Shown here: positions 32,788 through 43,355 of the stretch, piece after piece
Layout: every line of letters starts with the position of its first letter
How positions within the stretch are numbered: the stretch's first letter is position 1
NCBI GenBank assembly: GCA_000720845.1
Contig: JODU01000014.1
Location: forward strand, 62,001 to 126,000
DNA length: 64,000 bases
Origin: Kitasatospora aureofaciens
Lineage (GTDB): Bacteria > Actinomycetota > Actinomycetes > Streptomycetales > Streptomycetaceae
Reading direction: 5' to 3'
Made by a program: the position numbers and the translations under genes
Notes under the pieces: model-generated
Seen by the model: only the letters and a program-made list of their open reading frames with translations
Told to the model about the DNA's origin: nothing
The model's database searches: none

Positions 32788-33588
32788 TCACGCACCCGGT
32801 CCCGGTTCCCGCAGCACCTGCTCCCGCACCCGGTCGCAGCAGCGGGTGATCAGGCGGGAGACGTGCATCTGGGAGATGCCGAGCTGTTCGGCGATACGGC
32901 TCTGGGTCATGTCGTCGAAGAAGCGCATGTAGAGGATGGCGCGCTCGCGCGGTGGCAGGGCGGCCAGCCGGTCCTTGACGGCCTCGCGGTCGACGACCGT
33001 GTCGAGGGCCGGGTCGGGGGCGCCGAGCGCGTCGCCCAGCGAGTAGCCGTCCTCGCTGCCCGGGACCTCGGCGTCCAGGGACAGCGCCGTGAAGCTCTCC
33101 AGGGCCTCCAGACCGGTCCGGACGTCCTCCTCGCTCAGGTCGGCGCGCTCGGCGATCTCGGCGACGGTGGGCCTGCGGCCCGGGATGGTCTGGGACAGGT
33201 CCTGGCCGGCGAAGCGCACGCGGTTGCGCAGTTCCTGGACCCGGCGCGGCACGTGCAGGGTCCACATGTGGTCGCGGAAGTGGCGCTTGATCTCGCCGGT
33301 GATGGTGGGCACGGCGTAGCTCTCGAAGGCGTTGCCGCGCTCGGGGTCGTAGCGGTCGACGGCCTTGACGAGACCGAGGGCCGCGACCTGGCGCAGGTCC
33401 TCGAAGCTCTCGCCGCGGCTGCGGAACCGTCCCGCCAGCCGTTCGGCCATGGGCAGCCATGCCTCGACGATCCGGTCCCGGAGCGCGTCGCGCTCGGGGC
33501 CGGCGGGAAGGGTGGCGAGCCGACGGAAGGCGTCGGCGGTGTCGGGGGCGTCGTCGTGCGGGTGCTTCACACTGGCGTGGATCGGCAT
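32788..33588 (-). CDS. sigK: SigB/SigF/SigG-family RNA polymerase sigma factor (probable SigK)
   Basis: 266 aa. Region 2 (about 40-110) has EDLRQVAALGLVKAVDRYDPERGNAFESYAVPTITGEIKRHFRD in pieces. Region 3 is about 115-190 and region 4 about 205-260 (MTQSRIAEQLGISQMHVSRL). This is the group of Streptomyces sigma factors governing osmotic and oxidative stress and sporulation. The position between nar and gvp fits the S. coelicolor sigK (SCO6520), an identification made from memory. ATG at 33588 with GGGAG 12 bases away. No anti-sigma or anti-anti-sigma gene adjoins it. SigB-class promoters elsewhere in the window could be read by this or a related factor. Confidence 0.9.
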   Translation of the reverse strand: MPIHASVKHPHDDAPDTADAFRRLATLPAGPERDALRDRIVEAWLPMAERLAGRFRSRGESFEDLRQVAALGLVKAVDRYDPERGNAFESYAVPTITGEIKRHFRDHMWTLHVPRRVQELRNRVRFAGQDLSQTIPGRRPTVAEIAERADLSEEDVRTGLEALESFTALSLDAEVPGSEDGYSLGDALGAPDPALDTVVDREAVKDRLAALPPRERAILYMRFFDDMTQSRIAEQLGISQMHVSRLITRCCDRVREQVLREPGPGA

Positions 33589-33875
33589 GGTGCGTCGCAA
33601 CTCCCTCGGAGCGCGGGGGTCCCGTCGTCGCACCGGACGGCGGTCCGGTCGGCGCGGCCCGCCCTGGGCGGCCGGGGTCGGGGCGACCTCGGACTCGTTG
33701 GGCGGACGGAGCCGGTACGACGACACGGCCCTTGGTCGGGCGGTCACCGCGGGAGGGCGTCCTGGCCTCGCGGACGCATCCGTGGCGGCGTCACGCCGCT
33801 CCCACGGACGTGCCTCCTGTCCGAAGCACTGACCTTGCGCCTGCCCCCTGTCCCCGGGGGCAAACACCCGGATTC

Positions 33876-34301
33876 TCAGCCCTTGCGCGGCTGCTTGAGG
33901 CGCACCATGTTGCCGGCCGGGTCGCGGAAGGCGCAGTCGCGGACTCCGTAGTGCTGGTCGACCGGTTCCTGGAGCACCTCGGCGCCCGCGGCGCGGACGT
34001 GCTCGAAGGCGGCGTCGACGTCGTCGGTGGCGAGCACGATGCCGCGCAGGTGCCCCTTGGCCAGGAGTTCGGCCATCGCCTCCCGGTCGGCGGCCGACGC
34101 GTTGGGGTCGGCGAGGGGAGGTTCGAGGACGACGTCCACGTCGGGCTGCGCCGGGGAGCCGACGGTCACCCAGCGCATTCCTTCGAAACCGACGTCGTTG
34201 CGGACCTCCATGCCGAGCACGTCCCGGTAGAAGGCGAGCGCCCTGTCGTGGTCGTCGACGGCTATGAAGCACTGCAAGAGGTTGATGTCCATGCGCGTCA
34301 C
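33876..34301 (-). CDS. VOC (glyoxalase/bleomycin-resistance) family protein
   Basis: 141 aa; single VOC domain with FIAVDDHDRALAFYRDVLGMEVR at the start and VRDCAFRDPAGNMVRL at the end. The GTG at 34301 overlaps the stop of the AraC gene by GTGA, hence chosen; ATG 34292 is possible. The metal or substrate is unknown. AraC/VOC pairs like this are common in actinobacteria, and the regulator probably responds to the VOC substrate. Confidence 0.88.
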   Translation of the reverse strand: MTRMDINLLQCFIAVDDHDRALAFYRDVLGMEVRNDVGFEGMRWVTVGSPAQPDVDVVLEPPLADPNASAADREAMAELLAKGHLRGIVLATDDVDAAFEHVRAAGAEVLQEPVDQHYGVRDCAFRDPAGNMVRLKQPRKG

Positions 34302-34780
34302 GCTACGGGCGGTGGCGCGGGCGCCGCTTCTCCGTTCCTGACCGGCTCTCCGTTCCCGGCCGCGTCACCCTTCCCGGCCGCGTCACCGTTCCGGACCGGC
34401 CGGGTGTGGACCTTGGCGACGCAGGCCGGGACGGCGGCGCCGTCGGTGTGGTCGCGGTCCCGGTAGGCGCTCGGGCTCTCGCCGACCAGTTCGGTGAACC
34501 GCGAGCTGAACGAACCCAGCGAGGTACAGCCGACCGCGAAGCAGACCTCGGTGACGCTCAGGTCGCCGCGCCGCAGCAGCGCCATGGCGCGCTCGATGCG
34601 GCGGGTCATCAGGTAGCTGTACGGCGTCTCCCCGTAGGCGGCGCGGAAGCTGCGGGAGAAGTGGCCCGCCGACATGAGGGCGACGCGGGCCAGCGCCGGC
34701 ACGTCGAGCGGCTCGGCGTACTCGCGGTCCATCAGGTCGCGGGCCCGGCGCAGCCTGGCCAGGTCCTCCAGCGTCGTCAC
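34298..34780 (-). CDS. AraC-family regulator (short, DNA-binding domain only)
   Basis: 160 aa. The two helix-turn-helix motifs occupy about 12-110 (DVPALARVALMSAGHFSRSFRAAYGETPYSYL; SVTEVCFAVGCTSLGSFSSRFTELVG in parts). There is no N-terminal sensor domain. The C-terminal 35 residues are a low-complexity tail with repeats of NGDAAGKGDAAGNGE. GTG at 34780. Coupled to the VOC gene behind it. Confidence 0.9.
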   Translation of the reverse strand: MTTLEDLARLRRARDLMDREYAEPLDVPALARVALMSAGHFSRSFRAAYGETPYSYLMTRRIERAMALLRRGDLSVTEVCFAVGCTSLGSFSSRFTELVGESPSAYRDRDHTDGAAVPACVAKVHTRPVRNGDAAGKGDAAGNGEPVRNGEAAPAPPPVA

Positions 34781-34847
34781 CCGACCACGATCCCACAGCG
34801 CCGGAGACCACCGGTAGCGGTTCCGGCGCCTTGGGCCGTCCCCACCG

Positions 34848-37238
<2,391 letters not shown>

Positions 37239-37387
37239 CGTGTCTCCATCTGTCGGGGGCCCGGTGAAGGTGACGCCCTCACTGCCTCGGTGGTCACACG
37301 CTAGATCGGGCGCGGCTGCCCGCGCTTCTCGATTACTGATCCGCTCCCGGACCGCGGAAATCGGAACGGACCCGTCCGGAGGAATCC

Positions 37388-37412
37388 GTGTCGGCCCGCG
37401 GTGTCCGGGTAC
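37388..37412 (+). promoter_or_regulatory. SigB-class promoter of the DUF2795/PfpI operon
   Basis: GTGT (37388-37391), 15 bases, GGGTAC (37407-37412) is a full match to the Streptomyces SigB-class consensus GNNT-N14-16-GGGTA(C/T). The predicted start is about 30 bases before the ATG at 37447, which leaves room for the strong ribosome site. Confidence 0.75.
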
Positions 37413-37446
37413 GCGGTCGGCACCCCTTAAGGATCTGGAGGGAGAC

Positions 37447-37845
37447 ATGCAGCGAGGCAGCGACCGGATGAGCGTCCACCGCGACGACGAGATGAAGCAC
37501 GAACTGCAGGGTCTGCTCAGGTCCGGGCACCCCACCCGCAGCGAGGAGTGGAACGACCCGGAACCGGCCGCCGAGGACGATCCGGACGTCATGTACGGAC
37601 CGGTGACACCGGGCCGCGGACCGACGTACCTGGAGGCCCTGCGGCTGGAGCTGGCCCGGAACCTGACCCGGGGCAGCTTCCCCGCGGGACCGCGGGAACT
37701 GACCCGCGCACTGCGCCGCGGCAACGCGCCGGACGCCCTCGTCGAGGGGCTGGACCGACTGCCGCACAAGGCGCGCTACGACAACGTCCAGGAGCTGGCG
37801 GTGGCCCTCACCGAGAGCGGCCGGTCCGGTTCGCAGGGCGCGTAG
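37447..37845 (+). CDS. DUF2795-domain protein
   Basis: 132 aa. The C-terminal part (about 75-125) has the DUF2795 pattern: LTRGSFPAGPRELTRALRRGNAP, LPHKARYDNVQELAVAL in pieces. The N-terminal part has a typical MYGPVTPGRGP motif. ATG at 37447 behind GGAGGGAG. This family is often found in stress-induced small actinobacterial genes; no biochemical function is known. It is the first gene of a likely operon with the PfpI protein 24 bases downstream, under the SigB-class promoter. Confidence 0.85.
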   Translation: MQRGSDRMSVHRDDEMKHELQGLLRSGHPTRSEEWNDPEPAAEDDPDVMYGPVTPGRGPTYLEALRLELARNLTRGSFPAGPRELTRALRRGNAPDALVEGLDRLPHKARYDNVQELAVALTESGRSGSQGA

Positions 37846-37869
37846 GCGCCGGAAGGGAAGACGAACTTC

Positions 37870-38412
37870 ATGCGCATCGCATTTCTGACCGCGCCCGAGG
37901 GCGTGGAACAGGTGGAACTGACCGAGCCGTGGCGGGCGGCCAAGGACGCGGGGCACGAGCCCGTCCTCGTCTCCACGCAGTCCGGCGAGGTCCAGGGCTT
38001 CGACCACCTCGACAAGGCGGACACGTTCCCCGTCGACGAAGTGGTGGGCGACACCTCCGCCGACGCGTTCGGCGGCCTCGTGCTGCCCGGCGGGGTGGCC
38101 AACCCGGACTTCCTGCGGACCGACGAGAAGGCCGTGGCCTTCGTCAAGGACTTCTTCACGCAGGGCCGGCCGGTGGCCGCCATCTGCCACGCACCGTGGA
38201 CGCTCGTCGAGGCGGACGTCGTACGCGGCCGCACCCTGACCTCGTGGCCCAGTCTGCGGACCGACCTGCGCAACGCGGGCGCCACCTGGGTCGACGAACA
38301 GGTGAAGGTCTGCGACGCTGGCGACAACGTCCTGATCACCAGCCGCAAGCCGGACGACCTGAAGGCGTTCTGCGAGACCTACCTCGCGGAGTTCGCCAAG
38401 GCGGCGGGCTGA
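37870..38412 (+). CDS. DJ-1/PfpI-family protein
   Basis: 180 aa. The nucleophile elbow is AAICHAPW with C106, and an acidic partner lies early (PEGVEQVE). This matches the PfpI/YhbO branch, which protects against oxidative, acid or glycation stress as a protease- or deglycase-like enzyme. Start at ATG 37870 with GGAAGGG. It shares the SigB-class promoter with the DUF2795 gene in front. A stem (38436-38471) follows as terminator. Confidence 0.92.
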   Translation: MRIAFLTAPEGVEQVELTEPWRAAKDAGHEPVLVSTQSGEVQGFDHLDKADTFPVDEVVGDTSADAFGGLVLPGGVANPDFLRTDEKAVAFVKDFFTQGRPVAAICHAPWTLVEADVVRGRTLTSWPSLRTDLRNAGATWVDEQVKVCDAGDNVLITSRKPDDLKAFCETYLAEFAKAAG

Positions 38413-38435
38413 GGCGGACAACCGGGCGACGGACG

Positions 38436-38471
38436 GACGGGCCACCGGCGAGGGATCGCGGGTGGCCCGTC
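38436..38471. terminator. bidirectional terminator
   Basis: An 11-bp perfect stem (38436-38446 with 38461-38471) with a 14-base loop between the convergent PfpI and DUF6158 genes. Confidence 0.6.
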
Positions 38472-38478
38472 GTCACGC

Positions 38479-38757
38479 TCAGCCACCGGGGGCGGCGGCC
38501 TGGCCGCAGCCGCGTTCCCGGGCGCCCTCGCGGGTGCGGCCCGGGGCCACCGGGCGCCGGGGATTGCGGCGCAGCCACTCCCCCTCCAGCCGGGCCATGC
38601 GGTCGTTGTGGGCCCGCAGCGCGTCGTTCGACCCGTACAGCAGGGTGTCGTGGCGCGTGCGGTGGATGGTCTCCAGTTCTTTCATCAGCTGCTGGTCGTC
38701 CAGGCGGCCCGGGTCCACTCCGGTCACGGTGTCGTCCCGCGTGTCGTGTTCGTTCAT
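38479..38757 (-). CDS. DUF6158-type small protein
   Basis: 92 aa, hydrophilic. It carries the pattern GVDPGRLDDQQLMKELETIHRTRHDTLLYGS, given here in shortened form as DPGRLDDQQL and IHRTRHDTLLYGS, and ends with PGRTREGARERG. I recognise this as a small actinobacterial family (DUF6158) of unknown function. The ATG at 38757 has only a weak ribosome site, and a SigB-class -10 on this strand lies 10-15 bases upstream, so the message could be nearly leaderless. It is divergent from the baeRF gene. Confidence 0.8.
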   Translation of the reverse strand: MNEHDTRDDTVTGVDPGRLDDQQLMKELETIHRTRHDTLLYGSNDALRAHNDRMARLEGEWLRRNPRRPVAPGRTREGARERGCGQAAAPGG

Positions 38758-38770
38758 GCGTCCCGGGTAC
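38746..38770 (+). promoter_or_regulatory. SigB-class promoter of the baeRF/Balon-like gene
   Basis: GTGT (38746-38749), 15 bases, GGGTAC (38765-38770), a full match to the SigB-class consensus. It points to the ATG at 38820, with a predicted leader of about 43 bases. It overlaps the start codon of the divergent DUF6158 gene. Confidence 0.75.
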
Positions 38771-38792
38771 CCGCCCCGGAGCACTACCACCC
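38767..38792 (-). promoter_or_regulatory. SigB-class promoter of the DUF6158 gene
   Basis: On the minus strand GGGT (38792-38789), 16 bases, GGGTAC (38772-38767). The -10 element shares the palindrome GGGTACCC with the plus-strand promoter. Transcription would start about 3-4 bases before the ATG at 38757. Confidence 0.5.
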
Positions 38793-38819
38793 CCGAGCGG
38801 CACCCGGGAGGGCAGCCAC

Positions 38820-39941
38820 ATGGATCTCGCGTTTCTGCACCCCCTCTACGAACACCAGGGACCCTGGGCCTCCGTCTACGTCGACCTGTCCCGGAACGCG
38901 GAGGACACCGCCCACGAGCGTGAGCTGACGGCCGCCGCGGTGGCCCGGGAACTGGCGGAGCAGGGCGCGGACGACGCCACCTGCCGCGCGGTGCGGGAGG
39001 CGGTGGACGAGTTGCGGCACGCCACCGACCCGCACGGGCGGGCGCTGTTCGCGTGCGCCGGACAGGTGGTCCTCGATCCGCCGCTGGCCCGGCCCCCGTA
39101 CGGCGGGACCACCGCCGACTGGGCCCCGCTGCCGCACGTCACTCCGCTGCTCGACCTGGCCGGCGAGGACCCTGTGTGCGTGGTGGCGTACATCGACCGC
39201 AAGGGAGCCGACTTCGAGCTGCGCTCCGCGCTGGGCAGTTCCGACGCGGGCGGCGTGACCGGCAGGCAGTGGCCGGTGCACCGCACGAGCAGCGTGGACT
39301 GGTCGGAGCGCCACTTCCAGCTCCGGGTGGAGAACACCTGGGAGCACAACGCGGCGGAGATCGCGGACGCGCTCGCCGTGTGCCAGGAGGAGACGGGCGC
39401 CGACCTGCTGATCCTGGTCGGCGACGACCGGGAGCGCCGCTCGGTGCACGAGCGGCTGCCCTCGCGGCTCCAGGACCGGGTCGCCGAAGCCTCGCGCGGC
39501 GCCGGCAGCAGGCTGCTGGACGACGAGGTGGAAGGACTGCGCGAGGACCACGTCCGTGCGCGCGCCCGGGAGGAGCTGGACCGGTTCCTGGCCGCCCGCT
39601 CGCCCGACGACGAGGGCCGGGCAGGCGCGGCGGAGGGCGTGCCGGCGCTGGTCGAGGCCGCCCGGGAGCACCGCATCGACGAGTTGCTGGTCATCCCGGA
39701 CGCCCCCGACACGCACCGCGAGGTGTGGATCGGCGAGGACGCCGACCAGGTGGCGGTGCGCCGTACGGAGCTGAAGACGCTCGGCGAGCAGAACTCCTGG
39801 TCGGCCCGGGCGGACGACGCCCTGCTGCGCTCGGCGGTGATGACCGGCGCCCCCGCGATCTCGGTGACGCCGGTGCTGCCGCCGGAGACCTCCCAGAAGG
39901 CGCCGGTGGGCGGCCTGGGGGCGCTGCTGCGCTGGAAGTGA
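38820..39941 (+). CDS. bacterial eRF1-like (baeRF2, Balon/Rv2629-like) protein
   Basis: 373 aa, close to M. tuberculosis Rv2629. The N-terminal part (PLYEHQGPWASVYVDLSRNAED) and the middle part (QLRVENTWEHNAAEIADAL, LLILVGDDRERRSVHERLP in pieces) match the bacterial archaeo-eukaryotic release factor family 2. The C-terminal pelota/eRF1-like domain has IDELLVIPD and ADDALLRSAVMTGAPAISV. Family knowledge: Balon is a ribosome-hibernation factor that enters the A site. The GGQ peptide-release motif is absent here, so a release function is unlikely. GGGAGG precedes the ATG, and a SigB-class promoter lies just upstream. A hibernation role is inference. Confidence 0.85.
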   Translation: MDLAFLHPLYEHQGPWASVYVDLSRNAEDTAHERELTAAAVARELAEQGADDATCRAVREAVDELRHATDPHGRALFACAGQVVLDPPLARPPYGGTTADWAPLPHVTPLLDLAGEDPVCVVAYIDRKGADFELRSALGSSDAGGVTGRQWPVHRTSSVDWSERHFQLRVENTWEHNAAEIADALAVCQEETGADLLILVGDDRERRSVHERLPSRLQDRVAEASRGAGSRLLDDEVEGLREDHVRARAREELDRFLAARSPDDEGRAGAAEGVPALVEAAREHRIDELLVIPDAPDTHREVWIGEDADQVAVRRTELKTLGEQNSWSARADDALLRSAVMTGAPAISVTPVLPPETSQKAPVGGLGALLRWK

Positions 39942-39953
39942 TCCCCCCGCTCG

Positions 39954-41573
39954 TCAGCGGGCCCGCTCCACCCGCCGTTCGTCCCAGACCGGCTCCGTCG
40001 TCTCGCGCACCCGCCCGTCGCTGCCGAAGACCAGGTACCGGTCGAAGGAGCGGGCGAACCAGCGGTCGTGGGTGACCGCGAGGACCGTGCCCTCGAAGCC
40101 CTCCAGGCCCTCCTGGAGGGCTTCGGCCGATTCCAGGTCGAGGTTGTCGGTCGGCTCGTCGAGGAGCAGGGCCGTGACGCCCTGGAGTTCCAGCAGCAGG
40201 ATCTGGAAGCGGGCCTGCTGGCCGCCGGAGAGCCGGTCGAAGGCCTGCTCGGCCTGCTGGGTCAGCTCGTAGCGGCGCAGCCGGGACATGGCGGCGCCCC
40301 GGTCCTGGGAGTGCTCGGTCCACAGGATGTCCAGGAGGGTGCGGCCCAGCAGCTCGGGGTGGGCGTGGGTCTGGGCGAAGTGTCCTGGCACCACGCGCGC
40401 CCCGAGCTTCCAGTTCCCGGTGTGCGTCACGTCGTCGCCGGCCATTAGCCGCAGGAAGTGCGACTTGCCGGAGCCGTTGGAGCCGAGGACGGCGACCCGT
40501 TCGCCGTAGAAGACCTCCAGGTCGAAGGGTTTCATCAGGCCGGTGAGCTCCAGCTGCTCGCAGGTGACGGCGCGGACGCCGGTGCGGCCGCCCTTCAGGC
40601 GCATCCTGATGTCCTGCTCGCGCGGCGGCTCGGGCGGCGGTCCGGCCTCCTCGAACTTGCGCAGCCGGGTCTGCGCGGCGCGGTAGCGGGACGCCATGTC
40701 GTGGCTGTTCTCCGCGGCCTGACGCAGCGACAGCACCAGCTTCTTCAGCTGCGCGTGCTTCTCGTCCCAGCGGCGGCGCAGTTCCTCGAAGCGGGCGAAG
40801 CGTTCCCGGCGGGCCTCGTGGAAGGTGGCGAAGCCGCCGCCGTGCACCCAGGCGTCGGCGCCCGCGGGTCCGGGCTCGACGGAGACGATCTTCTGGGCGG
40901 CGCGGGCGAGCAGCTCCCGGTCGTGGGAGACGAACAGCACGGTCTTGCGGGTCTCGGCGAGCCGCTCCTCCAGCCAGCGCTTGCCGGGCACGTCGAGGTA
41001 GTTGTCCGGCTCGTCGAGCAGCAGCACCTCGTCGGTGCCGCGCAGCAGCGCCTCGAGGACGAGGCGCTTCTGCTCGCCCCCGGAGAGGGTGCGCACCTGC
41101 CGCCACTGAGCCTTGTCGTACGGCATCCCGAGCGCGGCGGTGGTGCAGATGTCCCACAGGGTCTCGGCCTCGTACCCGCGCGCCTCGGCCCAGTCGGAGA
41201 GCGCCTGCGCGTAGACCAGCTGGGCGGCCTCGTCGTCCACCGTCATGAGCGCGTGCTCGGCGGCGTCGACCGCGCGGGCGGCCTCGCGGATCCTGGGCTG
41301 CGCCACGGACACCAGCAGGTCGCGCACGGTCGTCTCGTCCCGTACGGAGCCGACGAACTGGCGCATCACGCCGAGGCCGCCGGTGACGGTGACGGAGCCG
41401 CCGTGCGGCTTCAGCTCGCCGGCCAGGAGGCGCAGCAGCGTGGTCTTGCCCGCGCCGTTGGGCCCGACCAGGGCCACGACGGCCCCCTCCCCCACGCGGA
41501 AGGAGACGTCGCCGAGGAGCGGCCTCCCGTCGGGGAGGGAGTACTCCAGGTGCGCTGCTTCGAGGTGACCCAT
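39954..41573 (-). CDS. ABC-F family ATPase
   Basis: 539 aa, soluble, no transmembrane segments. Two ATP-binding cassettes: Walker A GPNGAGKTTL and GSNGSGKSHF, signatures LSGGEQKR and LSGGQQAR, Walker B LLLDEPDNYLD and LLLDEPTDNLD. The cassettes are separated by a charged helical linker (about 255-330: RRERFARFEELRRRWDEKHAQ in part). ABC-F proteins act on the ribosome in translation quality control or antibiotic protection. The start chosen is the ATG at 41573 (MGHLEAAHLEYS). It is not next to an antibiotic cluster, so a translation or resistance role cannot be decided. Confidence 0.9.
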   Translation of the reverse strand: MGHLEAAHLEYSLPDGRPLLGDVSFRVGEGAVVALVGPNGAGKTTLLRLLAGELKPHGGSVTVTGGLGVMRQFVGSVRDETTVRDLLVSVAQPRIREAARAVDAAEHALMTVDDEAAQLVYAQALSDWAEARGYEAETLWDICTTAALGMPYDKAQWRQVRTLSGGEQKRLVLEALLRGTDEVLLLDEPDNYLDVPGKRWLEERLAETRKTVLFVSHDRELLARAAQKIVSVEPGPAGADAWVHGGGFATFHEARRERFARFEELRRRWDEKHAQLKKLVLSLRQAAENSHDMASRYRAAQTRLRKFEEAGPPPEPPREQDIRMRLKGGRTGVRAVTCEQLELTGLMKPFDLEVFYGERVAVLGSNGSGKSHFLRLMAGDDVTHTGNWKLGARVVPGHFAQTHAHPELLGRTLLDILWTEHSQDRGAAMSRLRRYELTQQAEQAFDRLSGGQQARFQILLLELQGVTALLLDEPTDNLDLESAEALQEGLEGFEGTVLAVTHDRWFARSFDRYLVFGSDGRVRETTEPVWDERRVERAR

Positions 41574-41695
41574 GGGGCCGGATTCTCCGGCTCCGGGCGC
41601 GCTGCGGGCAAACCGTTTTCGACCGCGCGACGGGGAACCGCGGCACGTGGGGCGCGCCACGGCAGGAAACGCCGTCCGCAGGGTAGGCGGGACCC

Positions 41696-43201
41696 ATGAG
41701 CCCCGACGTAGACCTCACCGCCGCCACGCCCGGCCCGCACCCCGTCCGCAACGGTTTCCTGCGGCTGGACCAGCGGGCGTTCGAGGCCGTCGCCGCCCGT
41801 ACCTGGCCCGGCGCCGACCCCCTGCTGCCCCGGTTGAGCCGGAGCGCCAACCACGGCGTGCTGTGGTTCGCCGCGGCGGCCGCCCTGGCCGCGTCGCGCA
41901 CCCCGAGGGCGCGCCGCGCGGCCGCCCGGGGGATCGCCTCGCTCGGGCTGGCCTCGCTGGCGATCAACACCCTCGGCAAGCGCTCGGTGCGCCGGCCCCG
42001 CCCGGTACTGGACCCGGTGCCGCTGGTCCGGCAGCTGAAGCGGCAGCCGATCACGACGTCCTTCCCGTCGGGACACGCCGCCTCGGCCGCCGCGTTCGCG
42101 ACCGGGGTGGCGCTGGAGTCCCCGGCGTGGGGTGCGGCGGTGGCCCCCGTGGCCGCCGCGGTCGTCCTGTCCCGGGTCTACACCGGCGTCCACTTCCCGA
42201 GCGACGTGCTGGCCGGTGCCGCGCTGGGGGCGGGGGCCGCGTTCGCCGTACGGGGCATGGTGCCGACCCGCGCCCAGCACACTCCGCCGGCCCGGCCGCG
42301 TGCCGAGGTGCCCGCGCTGTCCGGCGGCGAGGGGCTGGTCATGGTCGCCAACGTCGGCTCGGGCACCTCGGACCGGGTGCGGGCGCTGTGCGACGCGCTG
42401 CCCGACGCGGAGGTGGTGGAGTGCGAGCCGGGGGACGTCCGGGCGGAGCTGGAGAAGGCGGCCGGCCACGCCCGGGTGCTCGGTGTGTGCGGCGGCGACG
42501 GCACCGTGAACGCCGCGGCCGAGATCGCGCTCCGCCACGGGCTGCCGCTCGCGGTACTGCCGGGCGGCACGCTCAACCACTTCGCCTACGACCTGGGCGT
42601 GGAGGACGTACGGGATCTGTGCGGGGCGCTGGAGCGGGGCGAGGGGGTGCGGGTGGACGTGGGTCGGTTCGCCTCGGGCGGGCGGCGCGGCGTCTTCCTG
42701 AACACCTTCAGCCTCGGCGTGTACCCGGAGCTGGTCAACGAGCGGGAGCGCTGGTCCCCCCGGATCGGGGGCTGGCCGGCCGGGGTGCTCGCGGCCGTAC
42801 GGGTACTGCGCGCCGACCGGCACCCGCTGGAGGCCGAGGTGCGCGGCCGCAGGCGCCCGCTGTGGATGCTCTTCGCGGGCAACGGCACGTACCACCGCCG
42901 GGGCATCGCCTCGGGGCGCCGGCTCGACCTGGCGGACGGGCAGCTGGACGTACGGGTGGTGCACGGGGGGCGCAGGCCGGCCCTGCGGCTGCTGTCCGCG
43001 GCCCTCGCCGGACCGCTCACCCGCTCGCCCGCGCACGCGGCGGTGCAGGTGCCCCGGCTGCGGCTGTCGGGCGTCGCGCCGGGCACGCTGATGGCGTTCG
43101 ACGGTGAGCTGACCGAGACGGAGGGCGACCTGACGCTGGAGAAGCTGCCCGAGGCGCTCACGGTGTACCGGCCGCTGCCCGGCGGCGGACTCCTCTCCTG
43201 A
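41696..43201 (+). CDS. PAP2 phosphatase / diacylglycerol-kinase-type lipid kinase fusion
   Basis: 501 aa. The N-terminal PAP2 domain (about 45-190) carries all three motifs: KRSVRRPRP (95-103), PSGH (124-127) and S159-R...H166...D170. The C-terminal diacylglycerol kinase catalytic domain (about 212-495) has GGDGT at 266-270, LPGGTLNHFA and GNGTYHRRG. One chain thus carries a lipid phosphatase and a lipid kinase fold, probably at the membrane. The substrate could be undecaprenyl or diacylglycerol lipids. Such fusions recur in actinobacteria. ATG 41696 with a modest GGCGGGA site. Confidence 0.9.
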   Translation: MSPDVDLTAATPGPHPVRNGFLRLDQRAFEAVAARTWPGADPLLPRLSRSANHGVLWFAAAAALAASRTPRARRAAARGIASLGLASLAINTLGKRSVRRPRPVLDPVPLVRQLKRQPITTSFPSGHAASAAAFATGVALESPAWGAAVAPVAAAVVLSRVYTGVHFPSDVLAGAALGAGAAFAVRGMVPTRAQHTPPARPRAEVPALSGGEGLVMVANVGSGTSDRVRALCDALPDAEVVECEPGDVRAELEKAAGHARVLGVCGGDGTVNAAAEIALRHGLPLAVLPGGTLNHFAYDLGVEDVRDLCGALERGEGVRVDVGRFASGGRRGVFLNTFSLGVYPELVNERERWSPRIGGWPAGVLAAVRVLRADRHPLEAEVRGRRRPLWMLFAGNGTYHRRGIASGRRLDLADGQLDVRVVHGGRRPALRLLSAALAGPLTRSPAHAAVQVPRLRLSGVAPGTLMAFDGELTETEGDLTLEKLPEALTVYRPLPGGGLLS

Positions 43202-43260
43202 TCCGCCCCTCCCGGTCCGTCCTTCTCCCGGTACCGGTAAGTACCTCCCTCTCCCGGCTC

Positions 43261-43279
43261 GACTGACGTTCCGTCAGTC
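43261..43279. promoter_or_regulatory. perfect inverted repeat, TetR-operator-like
   Basis: GACTGACG-ttc-CGTCAGTC has 8-bp perfect arms and lies 77 bases before the methyltransferase start. Its size fits a TetR-type operator. No TetR gene lies in the window. Confidence 0.5.
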
Positions 43280-43355
43280 CATATGGCGAAACGCGTATCT
43301 CACCATGCGGCTGGCGGGCGTACCGTGATCCCACTGCCGGGAGAGGGGATCCACC

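Noticed and set aside
33600..33875. SigB-class promoter in front of the sigK-like gene
   Set aside because: A GTTT with a GGGGCA-like partner near 33845-33870 is a poor match and too far from the start. Only an interrupted hairpin (33781-33806) was seen.
39941..39961. Small stem at the convergent end of the Balon-like and ABC-F genes
   Set aside because: Only about 6 bp with a 4-base loop, which is common by chance at this GC content.
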